Of a stretch of DNA of 64,000 nucleotides, positions 46,142 through 54,789 are shown in pieces (position 1 is the first letter of the stretch; each line of letters begins with the position of its first letter). The translations under genes were made by a program, and so were the position numbers. The DNA is taken from contig NZ_NGNR01000003.1 in assembly GCF_002198115.1 (NCBI RefSeq), positions 124,001 through 188,000 of the forward strand. Reading direction: 5' to 3'. Source of the stretch: Robiginitalea sediminis (lineage in GTDB: Bacteria > Bacteroidota > Bacteroidia > Flavobacteriales > Flavobacteriaceae). The notes under the pieces were generated by a model. It searched no databases and was not told the DNA's origin. It saw only the letters and a program-made list of their open reading frames with translations.

Positions 46142-46225
46142 ATGCGCTTGTTTGGGGTAAAAATAGGAGAATTCGCCCGATTAGGAAAGGCCCGCATTTC
46201 GGGCTGCTCCCAGTTTGCGAATTCC

Positions 46226-46233
46226 TATCTTTG
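46226..46233 (+). promoter_or_regulatory. -7 box of queE, 5 nt before start codon
   Basis: TATCTTTG (46226-46233) is a perfect TAnnTTTG. The next ATG (46239) is only 5 nt later, so the mRNA is probably leaderless if this promoter is used. Confidence 0.55.
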
Positions 46234-46238
46234 CCCCC

Positions 46239-46871
46239 ATGGAGAAACAGGAAATGATGGGCCTGGTAGACCAGGGGTTGATGTTACCCCTTATGGAGGC
46301 CTTTTACACCATACAGGGGGAAGGGTACCACAAGGGTACGGCTGCCTATTTTATCCGTGTGGGGGGCTGCGATGTTGGGTGTCACTGGTGCGATGTCAAG
46401 GAGAGCTGGGATGCCGAAAAGCACCCGCCCACAGCCATAGACCACATTATTTCCGAAGCCACCCGGTATTCGGACACCATTGTGATTACCGGAGGGGAGC
46501 CACTGACCTGGGATATGGCCCCCCTGACCGAGGGTCTCAGGGGCAGTGGACTCAAGACCCATATTGAGACCTCCGGGGCCTTCCCGCTTACCGGGACCTG
46601 GGACTGGATTTGCCTTTCCCCCAAAAAGGCCAAACCCCCGGTGGGGGATATCCACCAGCGGGCCCACGAGCTCAAGGTTATTGTCTATAACCGCCACGAC
46701 CTGGTCTTTGCCGAGGAGCATGCCTCCAAGGTGGGTCCGGACTGTATCCTGTATCTGCAACCCGAATGGAGCGTGCGCGAAAAAGTCACCCCCCTCATTG
46801 TGGACTACGTTATGGCGCACCCCAAATGGCGGGTGTCCCTCCAAACCCATAAGTATCTGAATATCCCGTAA
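46239..46871 (+). CDS. queE: 7-carboxy-7-deazaguanine synthase
   Basis: 210 residues from ATG 46239 (MEKQEMMGLVDQGLMLPLME). The frame is open to 46215, which lies upstream of the -7 box, and Mets at 46254 and 46257 are alternatives. Radical-SAM enzyme: [4Fe-4S] ligands C44, C48 and C51 in GGCDVGCHWCD, substrate/SAM region TGGEPLTWDM. FYTIQGEGYHKGTAAYFIRVGGC is typical QueE. Makes the 7-deazaguanine base in queuosine synthesis. Other que genes are not in the window. Confidence 0.93.
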   Translation: MEKQEMMGLVDQGLMLPLMEAFYTIQGEGYHKGTAAYFIRVGGCDVGCHWCDVKESWDAEKHPPTAIDHIISEATRYSDTIVITGGEPLTWDMAPLTEGLRGSGLKTHIETSGAFPLTGTWDWICLSPKKAKPPVGDIHQRAHELKVIVYNRHDLVFAEEHASKVGPDCILYLQPEWSVREKVTPLIVDYVMAHPKWRVSLQTHKYLNIP

Positions 46872-46874
46872 GGC

Positions 46875-47681
46875 CTACCTGCCACCTATGGCTTGCAGGT
46901 CGCGGATGCACTCCGCATCGAGCACGGGCACGGCGGCTTCGCCTTTGGATGCCCGGCTTTCCAGCACCGCTTTGGCCGAGCCGCCAAATTCCAGTTTGGC
47001 CTGCATCAGGCACCCCTCAATGTCGCAGTGGTTTGCCGCCTCGGGATCCTCGTGGGGGTTTACTTCCGGGGTGCTGAGGTCTACCAGTCCGAACAAGTGG
47101 CCAAATTCGTGGTTCAGGGTGGCGGTTTCCACATCGGCCGTCGAAATCAGCAGGGAGCGGGCCGAGATACTGCGCAGGGTCCGCTCGTGGATCACCATGG
47201 AGGTGTTCCGGTAGACGGCCCCAAGGGTAAAGGTGCCCCCGTCCAGGTCGTCCCCGTCTGCGGGGGCATCTGCAAAGTAGATGTAAACGGCCAGGGTGCG
47301 GCCTTCGTTGTAGAGGGTCCTGTTTTCATTTTCCAGGACCGCAATTTCCTGCAGGGTCAGGGACTCCTCATCCGGGGAGGGAAGCGCCAGGAATTCGAAG
47401 GTGATGTTTTCCTTAAAGGTCCGTTGCAGCAGGAAGTTCCTCAGGTTGGCCAGGGCTTCGTCGGTAGGCCGGAACCCATTCACATAGGCAATCTGTATGC
47501 GGAGGTTGTCGAAATCGGTATTGGTGAGCAGGTCTTCTGCGCTATCCCCGGTGGCCAGCAGGTTGGCCGAGCGGTCTATGCCGGGCTGGGGTTCCGGGTC
47601 CGGGGATTCGTCCTTGGAACAGGCCACCCCAACGAGTAAGAGGAGGAACAAACCTGCGAAATGTGCAAAATACTTTTTCAT
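46875..47681 (-). CDS. Lipoprotein zinc metalloprotease (archaemetzincin-like)
   Basis: 268 residues. Lipobox VGVAC (Cys21). Zinc motif HEFGHLFG at 191-198, then NHCDIEGCLM at 217-226, which is the HCx4CxM segment of archaemetzincins (third ligand H218 and Met-turn M226), but here separated from HExxHxxG by about 19 extra residues. Flavobacterial relatives are annotated 'membrane metalloprotease'. Probably outer-membrane-anchored; substrate unknown. Confidence 0.83.
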   Translation of the reverse strand: MKKYFAHFAGLFLLLLVGVACSKDESPDPEPQPGIDRSANLLATGDSAEDLLTNTDFDNLRIQIAYVNGFRPTDEALANLRNFLLQRTFKENITFEFLALPSPDEESLTLQEIAVLENENRTLYNEGRTLAVYIYFADAPADGDDLDGGTFTLGAVYRNTSMVIHERTLRSISARSLLISTADVETATLNHEFGHLFGLVDLSTPEVNPHEDPEAANHCDIEGCLMQAKLEFGGSAKAVLESRASKGEAAVPVLDAECIRDLQAIGGR

Positions 47682-47700
47682 AGTTATAATAACGTCTGGG

Positions 47701-48420
47701 TCAATGGCTTTGGTATGAGGCCGGCACCAACCTGGCCAAATAGTCGTAATGGGGCCCTTCAGCTAACAACTCGGCTTCCAGACCCACTGAAACCGCTGCT
47801 TCCGACAGGCTCTGGAAATCAGCAAAGAGCCAGGGGAACTCGGAACCTTTGTGCCCCTGGTATTCCCACCGGTAGCGCACCTCCCCGTAATAGTCCAGGT
47901 CTCCTGGGATCCAGACCCCGCCGTCTGAATCTTCCTCGTACATATAGATGATGTCCGAGGAATCCAGCAGGATCTGCCCTTCCGGGGCCAGCAGCCCGGT
48001 AAGGTGGGCCAAAAGCGCGGGCAGGGCCTTGAGTCTCCCGGCCAGTCCTATCCCGTTCATTAACAACAACAGGGTATCGAATTTCCCTACCTCAAAATTC
48101 TGGATAGGACCAAGATGGAGGTTTTTTACGCCTCGCTTACGTGCGACCTCAAGGGCTCCGGAGGAAATATCCAGGCCGGTACAGGGCAATCCCTTTTCCT
48201 GCAGCCAGAGGCAGTGGCTACCTGCCCCGCAACCAATGTCCAGCACCCTGCCTTTGGCTAGGCGCAGGGCCTTCTGTTCCAGGACAGGCATTTGGTCAAA
48301 CCCCCGGAAAAAATAAGCGGCCGGTACGGCATCGGTGTCGCCAAAGCTGGAATGCGACAGCAGGGTGGCATCCTGCCGCCCGTCCAAATAATCGGTCAGG
48401 GCCTTTCCCAATAGATCCAA
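47701..48420 (-). CDS. Class I SAM-dependent methyltransferase
   Basis: 239 residues. SAM-binding motif I RVLDIGCGAGSHCLWLQEKG (about residues 72-91), motif II-type TGLDISSGALEVARKRGVKNLHL, and FDTLLLLMNGIGLAGRL. Substrate not predictable. Divergent from the cysteine-cluster gene by 36 nt. Confidence 0.87.
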   Translation of the reverse strand: MDLLGKALTDYLDGRQDATLLSHSSFGDTDAVPAAYFFRGFDQMPVLEQKALRLAKGRVLDIGCGAGSHCLWLQEKGLPCTGLDISSGALEVARKRGVKNLHLGPIQNFEVGKFDTLLLLMNGIGLAGRLKALPALLAHLTGLLAPEGQILLDSSDIIYMYEEDSDGGVWIPGDLDYYGEVRYRWEYQGHKGSEFPWLFADFQSLSEAAVSVGLEAELLAEGPHYDYLARLVPASYQSH

Positions 48421-48426
48421 GGGCGG

Positions 48427-48434
48427 TATTTTTG
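48427..48434 (+). promoter_or_regulatory. -7 box upstream of cysteine-cluster gene
   Basis: TATTTTTG at 48427-48434, perfect TAnnTTTG, 22 nt before the ATG at 48457; it overlaps the start region of the divergent methyltransferase gene. Confidence 0.45.
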
Positions 48435-48456
48435 GGGTGCACGAAGCACACTGTAA

Positions 48457-48978
48457 ATGTCACAAATGTACGAAGATCTGGGGCCGGATTTGGACAACCT
48501 CAAGGCAAGGGCCGCAGAAAAGAAGTCCGAGAACCGCCGGTTCTTCAAAAAGCTCCGGCAAAAGCCCCCAAAAGACCTGGACCAGGTAGCACGGCAAGCG
48601 CATGAGGCTGTTTTTGCGCAGACCGATTGCCTGGACTGCGCCAACTGCTGTAAAACCACGGGCCCGCTTTTTACCCAGACCGATATTGCCCGCATAGCTG
48701 CTTCCCTCCGCATGAAGCCCGGGGCCTTTATCTCGACTTACCTGCGCCTGGACGAGGAAGGGGATTATGTCCTGCAGTCTGTACCCTGCCCCTTCCTGGG
48801 CCCGGACCATTACTGCAGTATCTACCCGGACCGCCCCAAAGCCTGCCGGGAATACCCGCATACTGACAGGCGGAAAATCCACCAGATCGGGGAACTGACG
48901 GTTCGCAATACCGCGATATGCCCGGCGGCATTCCGGATTGTGGAGGCCATGAAAGCCCGCCTGCCGCAATACCGCTAA
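48457..48978 (+). CDS. YkgJ-family cysteine cluster protein
   Basis: 173 residues. Eight conserved Cys: CLDCANCC (about 58-65), CPFL and C in HYCSIYPDRPKACREYP, and CPAA. This CxxCxxCC...C...YPxRPxxCR pattern is the YkgJ/UPF0153 Fe-S or zinc cluster family (PF03692). Helical charged N-terminus. Function unknown; metal cluster expected. Confidence 0.9.
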   Translation: MSQMYEDLGPDLDNLKARAAEKKSENRRFFKKLRQKPPKDLDQVARQAHEAVFAQTDCLDCANCCKTTGPLFTQTDIARIAASLRMKPGAFISTYLRLDEEGDYVLQSVPCPFLGPDHYCSIYPDRPKACREYPHTDRRKIHQIGELTVRNTAICPAAFRIVEAMKARLPQYR

Positions 48979-49005
48979 CCCGTAACCCGAAAGCGGGAAA
49001 AATGG

Positions 49006-49013
49006 TATTTTTG
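49006..49013 (+). promoter_or_regulatory. -7 box 5 nt before start of hydroxylase gene
   Basis: TATTTTTG (49006-49013), perfect TAnnTTTG, with ATG at 49019, the same 5-nt spacing as at queE and the cysteine synthase gene. Predicts a leaderless mRNA. Confidence 0.55.
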
Positions 49014-49018
49014 GGATT

Positions 49019-49861
49019 ATGGAATCTGTTTTAAACTACTTTGAAACGATCCCCTCCCTGCATCGGAGTATCTTGCTGGTGAGTGGGATTACCTTGTTCT
49101 GGCTGCTTGAGGGTGCCGTTCCCCTGTTCCGGTTCCGTTACCGCAAGTGGCGGCATGCCCTGCCGAATTTCTTTTTTACCCTGACTACCATAATCGTGAA
49201 TTTCGCCCTGGCCTTCCTGTTGCTCCAAAGCAGCGACTGGGTCCGCGATAACGGGTTTGGGGTCCTGAACTGGTTGCCGGAGATGCCCTTGTGGCTGTAC
49301 GTCTTGTTGGGCCTCTTGTTGCTGGACCTGATCGGGGCCTATCTGGCACACCTGGTGGAACACAAAGTCAGGCCGCTGTGGATGATCCACCTGGTCCACC
49401 ACACGGACCACGAGGTGGACACCACCACCGCCAACCGCCACCACCCCCTGGAGAGTATGATCCGGTTTGTCTTTACTTTATGTGGGGTTTTTATAGCCGG
49501 GACCCCCATCGGCATTGTGATGCTGTACCAGTCCCTTTCCCTGGTGGCCACCCAGTTTTCCCATGCCAATATCCGCCTGCCCCGCAAGGTGGACAAGCTG
49601 ATCAGCTATGTGCTGGTGTCCCCGGACATGCATAAGGTACACCACCACTATGTGCTCCCGTATACGGATTCCAATTACGGGAACATCTTTTCCATCTGGG
49701 ACCGGCTCTTCGGGACCTATATGGAGCTGGACCGGGATGCCCTGGTCTACGGGGTGGATACCTTTCCGGACCGGCGGGAAAACAGCAGTGTTTTGGGGCT
49801 GCTCAAACAACCCTTCCACAAATACAGAAAACCCACTACCGGCGGGAACCCGACAGTGTAG
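49019..49861 (+). CDS. Sterol desaturase / fatty acid hydroxylase family protein
   Basis: 280 residues, about four transmembrane helices. Di-iron His clusters: HLVEH, HLVHHTDHE, NRHHP, and HKVHHHYV. This pattern is that of the fatty-acid hydroxylase superfamily (PF04116). It modifies a membrane lipid or carotenoid-type substrate; in Flavobacteria the substrate is usually unknown. Converges with namZ (no gap). Confidence 0.88.
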   Translation: MESVLNYFETIPSLHRSILLVSGITLFWLLEGAVPLFRFRYRKWRHALPNFFFTLTTIIVNFALAFLLLQSSDWVRDNGFGVLNWLPEMPLWLYVLLGLLLLDLIGAYLAHLVEHKVRPLWMIHLVHHTDHEVDTTTANRHHPLESMIRFVFTLCGVFIAGTPIGIVMLYQSLSLVATQFSHANIRLPRKVDKLISYVLVSPDMHKVHHHYVLPYTDSNYGNIFSIWDRLFGTYMELDRDALVYGVDTFPDRRENSSVLGLLKQPFHKYRKPTTGGNPTV

Positions 49862-51085
49862 TTAGGGATAAATCAGATACCTGGCCCGGATGGTTCGGAA
49901 GGCCTCCAGGGCAGGTTGCCAGCTTCCCCGGATCTGTACCGGGTCCAGCCCCGCCTCTATTTGCTGCTGCAAAACTTCCGTACCGGCATGCCTGGTAAAC
50001 CCGGAGGTGTTGAAAAAGTCGGTTCCCGGTTCCCGGTACCGATAGGCCTCTATTAACCACCGGAGATCCACGGCCTTTGGTGGTGTTACCTCGCTTAAGT
50101 CCCTCCCGTTACAGCGGGTTCCATTGTGTTTCGGATTTTTGGCCCCGGCGTTCGGCTGGGGCATGTAGGTAAAATCGAAATGCCCGGGGTCCAGGAAGGG
50201 CGCGCCGAAGCGCTGGAACTGGTATGGGGTCCCCCGGCCGGCATTCACCGTAGTACCCTCAAACAGCCCCAGGCTGGGATAGAGGCCAACAGCCTGGGCA
50301 TTGGGCAGGTTGGGAGAGGGCGGGATGGGCAGTTCATAATCCTGACCCCGGCGGAAATGCTCCAGCTCCACCACGGTCAGGTCCGCCCGGAGCCCGTTTT
50401 CGAGCCATCCTTCCGCATTGATCATGCGGGCGTATTCCCCAATGGTCATCCCATAAACCAGGGGGATGGGCGTCATCCCGAGGAAGCTCTTATGGGCCTC
50501 TTCCATAACAGGCCCGTCTGTCCAGCCGGTGTGCGGGTTGGGCCGGTCCAGGACCACGACGGGGATCCCTTCGGCCGCGCAGGCCTCCATGACCAGTTGC
50601 AGGGTGGCGATATAGGTGTAAAAGCGGACCCCTACATCCTGGATGTCGAAAACCACCACCTCCAGGCCTTCCAGGTCTTCCGGTCCCGGCTTGCGCTTGG
50701 AACCGTAGAGGGAGGTAACCGGCAACCCGGTTTGCACATCCACCCCGTCCTGCACTTTTTCCCCCGCATCGGCCTGGCCGCGGAACCCGTGTTCGGGGGC
50801 AAAGACCTTTACAAGCGTTATACCCGATGCCAGCAAGGTGTCTGCCAGGTGGACGGGCGGGCCATCGGGCCGGAAAACCACAGAGGTCTGGTTGGCCACC
50901 AGGGCCACCTTCTTTCCCTGGAGCAGGGGCAGGTACACCCCGGTGCGCTGGGCGGCAATGACCAGGGTATCTGCAGGTTCTGCCAGGGTTTCCTGCTGAT
51001 CCGCCTGCCCCGGGGATGGCCTGCAGGAGGCCAGGGAGAGGAATAGGACAAATAGCGTATTTTTGAAAGCGGCTAACACGTGCAT
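49862..51085 (-). CDS. namZ: Exo-beta-N-acetylmuramidase NamZ-type (DUF1343) lipoprotein
   Basis: 407 residues. Lipobox SLASC (Cys21). DUF1343/GH171 features: VALVANQTSVVFR, VKVFAPEHGFRGQADAGE (with acidic residues), SLYGSKRKP, VFDIQDVGVRFYTYIATLQLVMEA, VLDRPNPHTG and GLYPSLGLFEGTTVNAGRGT. NamZ removes N-acetylmuramic acid from peptidoglycan ends in related bacteria. Start codon region overlaps that of the divergent permease gene. Confidence 0.87.
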   Translation of the reverse strand: MHVLAAFKNTLFVLFLSLASCRPSPGQADQQETLAEPADTLVIAAQRTGVYLPLLQGKKVALVANQTSVVFRPDGPPVHLADTLLASGITLVKVFAPEHGFRGQADAGEKVQDGVDVQTGLPVTSLYGSKRKPGPEDLEGLEVVVFDIQDVGVRFYTYIATLQLVMEACAAEGIPVVVLDRPNPHTGWTDGPVMEEAHKSFLGMTPIPLVYGMTIGEYARMINAEGWLENGLRADLTVVELEHFRRGQDYELPIPPSPNLPNAQAVGLYPSLGLFEGTTVNAGRGTPYQFQRFGAPFLDPGHFDFTYMPQPNAGAKNPKHNGTRCNGRDLSEVTPPKAVDLRWLIEAYRYREPGTDFFNTSGFTRHAGTEVLQQQIEAGLDPVQIRGSWQPALEAFRTIRARYLIYP

Positions 51086-52330
51086 AGGTTGAATTTAGAG
51101 TGGTACATCGCCAGGCGGCTCATAGGGGGTAAGCAACATAAAAGTAGCATTATCTCCCCAATCATTAAAATTGCCATCGCCGCGGTTGCCATCGGGGTGC
51201 TCATGATGCTGGTGGCCCTGGCTACCGGCGTGGGCCTCAAGTACAAAATTCGCGAAAAGGTCTCGGCTTTTAACGGCCATATCCAGATTTACAATTACGA
51301 TAACAACCGCTCCCAGGTTTCCGTGGTCCCGGTTACCCTCAACCAGACGTTTTACCCGGATTTCAACCTCACCAGCGGGGTACGCCATATCCAGGCCGTG
51401 GCTACCAAGGCCGGAATTATCCGGACCGAGGATACCTTTGAGGGGATTATTGCCAAGGGGGTAGGCCCGGACTACGACTGGTCCGCCTTCGGGGAGTTCC
51501 TGGTGGCGGGCGCCCTGCCCGATTTCAGCGGTCCGCTGGGGGAACAGGTGCTGGTCTCCAGCCTGCTGGCCAACCGCCTGGGCCTGGAGGTCGGAAGCCG
51601 CTTCAACAGCTTCTTCCTCAAGGAGGAGGATCCTTCCCGCGTTCCCAACCGCCGCCGGTTTGAGGTGGCGGGGATCTACGACAGCGGGTTCGAGGAATTC
51701 GATGCCACTTATGTGTTGACGGACATCCGCCATATCCAGCGCATGAATGGCTGGCAACCCGACCAGGTGGGCAACTTCGAGATCTTCCTGGAGGATTTCG
51801 CGCAAATCGATACCAAAAGCCGGGAGATCTACAGCAAGACCCTCTCCAACCTCGATACCCAGACCATAGAAGGCAAGTACTACCAGATTTTTGAATGGAT
51901 CGGGCTGTTCGACTTCAACATTGCCCTGATTATCGGGATTATGATTTTGGTGGGAGGGATTAACATGATTACGGCCCTGTTGGTGCTCATCCTGGAACGC
52001 ACTCCCATGATCGGGATCCTGAAATCCCTGGGGGCTGCGGACTGGAGCATCCGCAAGGTCTTCCTTTACAAGGCGGCCTACCTGATCGGAGTGGGCTTGC
52101 TGTGGGGGAACCTGCTGGGGCTGCTGCTGATCTGGGTGCAGGACCGCTACAAGGTCTTTACCTTCCCGAACCCCGAGGAATACTACATCGACTATATCCC
52201 GGTCTTCATAGACCTGCCAACCGTCCTTGTGCTTAACGCGGGGGTGCTGCTGCTCTGCGTGCTCATGCTCCTGCTGCCTTCCCATATCATTACGCGCATC
52301 AGCCCGGTAAAGGCCATCAAATTCGAATAG
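51080..52330 (+). CDS. ABC transporter permease of LolE/FtsX type
   Basis: 416 residues if read from GTG 51080 (MHRLNLEWYIA). A TTG at 51089 would give MNLEWYIARRL, the usual flavobacterial N-terminus, and I consider it equally or more likely. One N-terminal TM helix (IIKIAIAAVAIGVLMMLVALATGVG), a periplasmic MacB-like domain, and three C-terminal TM helices, the FtsX arrangement. Probably the membrane subunit of lipoprotein release (LolCE-like); the ATPase is not adjacent. Neither start is ATG, and the 5' end overlaps namZ. Confidence 0.86.
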   Translation: MHRLNLEWYIARRLIGGKQHKSSIISPIIKIAIAAVAIGVLMMLVALATGVGLKYKIREKVSAFNGHIQIYNYDNNRSQVSVVPVTLNQTFYPDFNLTSGVRHIQAVATKAGIIRTEDTFEGIIAKGVGPDYDWSAFGEFLVAGALPDFSGPLGEQVLVSSLLANRLGLEVGSRFNSFFLKEEDPSRVPNRRRFEVAGIYDSGFEEFDATYVLTDIRHIQRMNGWQPDQVGNFEIFLEDFAQIDTKSREIYSKTLSNLDTQTIEGKYYQIFEWIGLFDFNIALIIGIMILVGGINMITALLVLILERTPMIGILKSLGAADWSIRKVFLYKAAYLIGVGLLWGNLLGLLLIWVQDRYKVFTFPNPEEYYIDYIPVFIDLPTVLVLNAGVLLLCVLMLLLPSHIITRISPVKAIKFE

Positions 52331-52356
52331 GGGAAAGGGGGAAACCCAGGAGGTTG

Positions 52357-52364
52357 TATCTTTG
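52357..52364 (+). promoter_or_regulatory. -7 box 5 nt before start of cysteine synthase-type gene
   Basis: TATCTTTG (52357-52364), perfect TAnnTTTG, ATG at 52370. Same geometry as queE and the hydroxylase gene. Confidence 0.55.
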
Positions 52365-52369
52365 TGGGA

Positions 52370-53347
52370 ATGGACTACGCCAAGGATATCCTGGGGACCA
52401 TAGGCCACACGCCCATGGTCCGGATCAACAAGCTTACCGCCGGCCTGCCCTGCCTTGTGCTGGCCAAATACGAGACCTTTAACCCCGGAAACTCTGTGAA
52501 GGACCGTATGGCCCTGACCATGGTAGAGGATGCCGAGGCCCGCGGCCTGCTGAAACCCGGGGGGACCATTGTGGAAGGGACCTCGGGCAATACGGGGATG
52601 GGCCTTGCTCTGGCTGCCATTGTGAAGGGGTACCGGATGATCTGTGTGATCAACGACAAACAATCCAGGGAAAAAATCGATATCCTCCGGGCCGTTGGGT
52701 GCCAGGTGCATGTCTGCCCCACGGACGTGGCGCCGGAAGACCCACGCAGCTATTATTCCACAGCAAAGCGCCTGAGCGAGGAAATCCCGGGGGCCTGGTA
52801 TGTGAACCAGTACGACAACCCCGCCAATACCCGAGCGCATTTTGAGAGTACCGGTCCCGAAATCTGGGAGCAGACCGACGGACGGGTGACCCATTTTGTG
52901 GTGGGTGTGGGAACCGGGGGCACTATTTCCGGGGTGGGCCGCTACCTGAAATCCCAAAACCCGGACGTCAAAATCTGGGGGGTGGACACCTACGGGTCGG
53001 TCTTTAAGAAATACCACGAAACCGGCATCTTCGACCCTGAGGAAATTTATCCCTATATCACGGAAGGGATCGGGGAGGACATCCTGCCGCAGAACGTAGA
53101 TTTTGAAATCATAGACGGGTTCACCAAGGTCACGGACCGGGATGCCGCCGTCTATACCCGCCGCCTGGCTCTGGAAGAGGGAATGTTCCTGGGAAATTCC
53201 GCCGGGGCTGCCATTAAAGGAGTGCTGCAGCTGCAGGAGCACTTCGGCCCGGACGATGTGGTGGTGGTGCTGTTCCACGACCATGGCAGCCGCTATGTAA
53301 ATAAGATTTACAACGACGACTGGATGTGGCAGCAGGGGTTTTTGTAA
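52370..53347 (+). CDS. PLP-dependent cysteine synthase / cystathionine beta-synthase family protein
   Basis: 325 residues from ATG 52370 (MDYAKDILGTIGHTPMVRIN); a GTG two codons earlier overlaps the -7 box. Schiff-base Lys in NPGNSVKDRMA, substrate loop EGTSGNTGMGLAL, PLP phosphate loop VGTGGTISGVGRYL and a C-terminal HDHGSRYVNKIYNDDWM typical of cystathionine beta-synthase-like members. No CBS regulatory domain. Either cysteine synthase or CBS activity is possible. Confidence 0.88.
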   Translation: MDYAKDILGTIGHTPMVRINKLTAGLPCLVLAKYETFNPGNSVKDRMALTMVEDAEARGLLKPGGTIVEGTSGNTGMGLALAAIVKGYRMICVINDKQSREKIDILRAVGCQVHVCPTDVAPEDPRSYYSTAKRLSEEIPGAWYVNQYDNPANTRAHFESTGPEIWEQTDGRVTHFVVGVGTGGTISGVGRYLKSQNPDVKIWGVDTYGSVFKKYHETGIFDPEEIYPYITEGIGEDILPQNVDFEIIDGFTKVTDRDAAVYTRRLALEEGMFLGNSAGAAIKGVLQLQEHFGPDDVVVVLFHDHGSRYVNKIYNDDWMWQQGFL

Positions 53348-53378
53348 CCACTTGAAATAAACTGACAATAGTAAGGAT

Positions 53379-54779
53379 ATGGAATTCAGGAAAAGCGCAT
53401 TTTGGATCCCCTTTTTAAGCGGGCTTGCAGGGGTGTTGCTCCTGGCGGGGTGCCAGGCAGACGATGTAGCGCCACCCGGCCCGCCGGATCCTGGCCCGGG
53501 AGGGGAGGTAGTGACCGATGCCCTGCCCTTGTTCCGGATCGACACCAGGGGTGTGGCCATCGTCGACGAGCCGAAAATAGATGCGGATATGGAAATTTCA
53601 GACGATGGGGACTTGTTGTACCAGGGCCCCATTGGGGTGGAGTACAGAGGGGCAACCTCCCAGTTGCTCTTCCCCAAAAAGTCCCTAGGCTTTGAAACCC
53701 GGGACCAGGCCAATGAGGATCTCAATGTGCCCTTACTGGGCTATCCGGAGGAGGAAGACTGGATTCTTTACGGTCCGTATAGCGATAAATCCCTTATGCG
53801 GAATGTGCTGATCTACGACCTTTCCAGAGCTATTGGGAGGTATGCGAGCCGGACCCGCTTTGTGGAGCTCGAAGTCAATGGTGTGCCGTTGGGGGTTTAT
53901 GTTTTTATGGAAAAGATAAAGCGGGATAAAAACCGCGTGGACCTGAGCAAGCTGAATCCGGATGAGAATACCGGGGAAGACCTCACAGGGGGCTATATCC
54001 TTAAAATCGACAAACTGGCTGGAAACAACCTGGGGGAGGGGTACAACCCCCAGAATTCTTTTCCTTCTTCCTACGCTCCTTCCGGAGGGGTACAGGGGCA
54101 GGTTGTCCATTTTCTTTACGAGGAGCCGGATGCGGAAGATATCAGCCCCCAGCAGCGGACGTATATCAGCAATTATGTGGGCAGTTTCGAATTGGCCCTG
54201 GCATCGGAGGATTTTGCCGATCCGCTTCTGGGGTATGAGGCCTATATAGATACTGATAGTTTTATCGACTTCTTCCTGCTCAACGAACTGGCCCACAATG
54301 TGGATGCCTACCGCCTGAGCACTTTTATGCACAAAGACAAAAACGGCAAACTGGCCATGGGTCCTATCTGGGATTTCAATATTGCCTTCGGAAATGCTAA
54401 CTATTGCGGGGGCGAACGGACCGATGTCTGGGCCTATCGCTTTAACGAACGCTGCCCGGAAGATTTCTGGCTGGTGCCTTTCTGGTGGGAGCGACTCCTG
54501 GAATCACCAGAATTCACCAACAGGCTGCGCCAGCGTTGGGAAGAACTCCGGTCCTCCCATTTTTCCGGGGCCTCTATCCGGGCCAGGGTTGAGGGATACG
54601 CGGAGTTACTGGCGGATGCCGGGGCACTCGAAACGAATTTTGCGATCTGGCCTGTCCTGGGGACCTATGTCTGGCCCAACCAGTTTATAGGGCAGACCCA
54701 TGCCCAGGAAGTGGAGTATCTGCTTTCCTGGATCGACGCCCGCCTGGCCTGGATGGACCAGGCCATTACCAACCTGTAA
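53379..54779 (+). CDS. CotH kinase-family lipoprotein
   Basis: 466 residues. Signal with lipobox LLAGC, then a Pro/Gly-rich linker (APPGPPDPGPGGE). CotH fold: GVEYRGATSQLLFPKKSLGFET, DWILYGPYSDKSLMRNVLIYDLSRAIGRYASRTRFVELEVNGVPLGVYVFMEKIKRDKNRVDL, GGYILKIDK, YIDTDSFIDFFLLNELAHNVDAYRLSTFMHKDKNGKLAMGPIWDFNIAFGN with the DWDF-like metal Asp. Some CotH proteins are protein kinases; bacterial lipoprotein members are surface proteins of unclear role. 31 nt after the cysteine synthase gene and 10 nt before the M20 gene. Confidence 0.88.
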   Translation: MEFRKSAFWIPFLSGLAGVLLLAGCQADDVAPPGPPDPGPGGEVVTDALPLFRIDTRGVAIVDEPKIDADMEISDDGDLLYQGPIGVEYRGATSQLLFPKKSLGFETRDQANEDLNVPLLGYPEEEDWILYGPYSDKSLMRNVLIYDLSRAIGRYASRTRFVELEVNGVPLGVYVFMEKIKRDKNRVDLSKLNPDENTGEDLTGGYILKIDKLAGNNLGEGYNPQNSFPSSYAPSGGVQGQVVHFLYEEPDAEDISPQQRTYISNYVGSFELALASEDFADPLLGYEAYIDTDSFIDFFLLNELAHNVDAYRLSTFMHKDKNGKLAMGPIWDFNIAFGNANYCGGERTDVWAYRFNERCPEDFWLVPFWWERLLESPEFTNRLRQRWEELRSSHFSGASIRARVEGYAELLADAGALETNFAIWPVLGTYVWPNQFIGQTHAQEVEYLLSWIDARLAWMDQAITNL

Positions 54780-54789
54780 CCCTTTGAAT

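Noticed and set aside
51095-53725. Antisense open frame of 876 codons opposite the permease and cysteine synthase genes
   Set aside because: Its product is low-complexity (His/Gln/Gly-rich) as expected from reverse reading, and it overlaps three convincing plus-strand genes.
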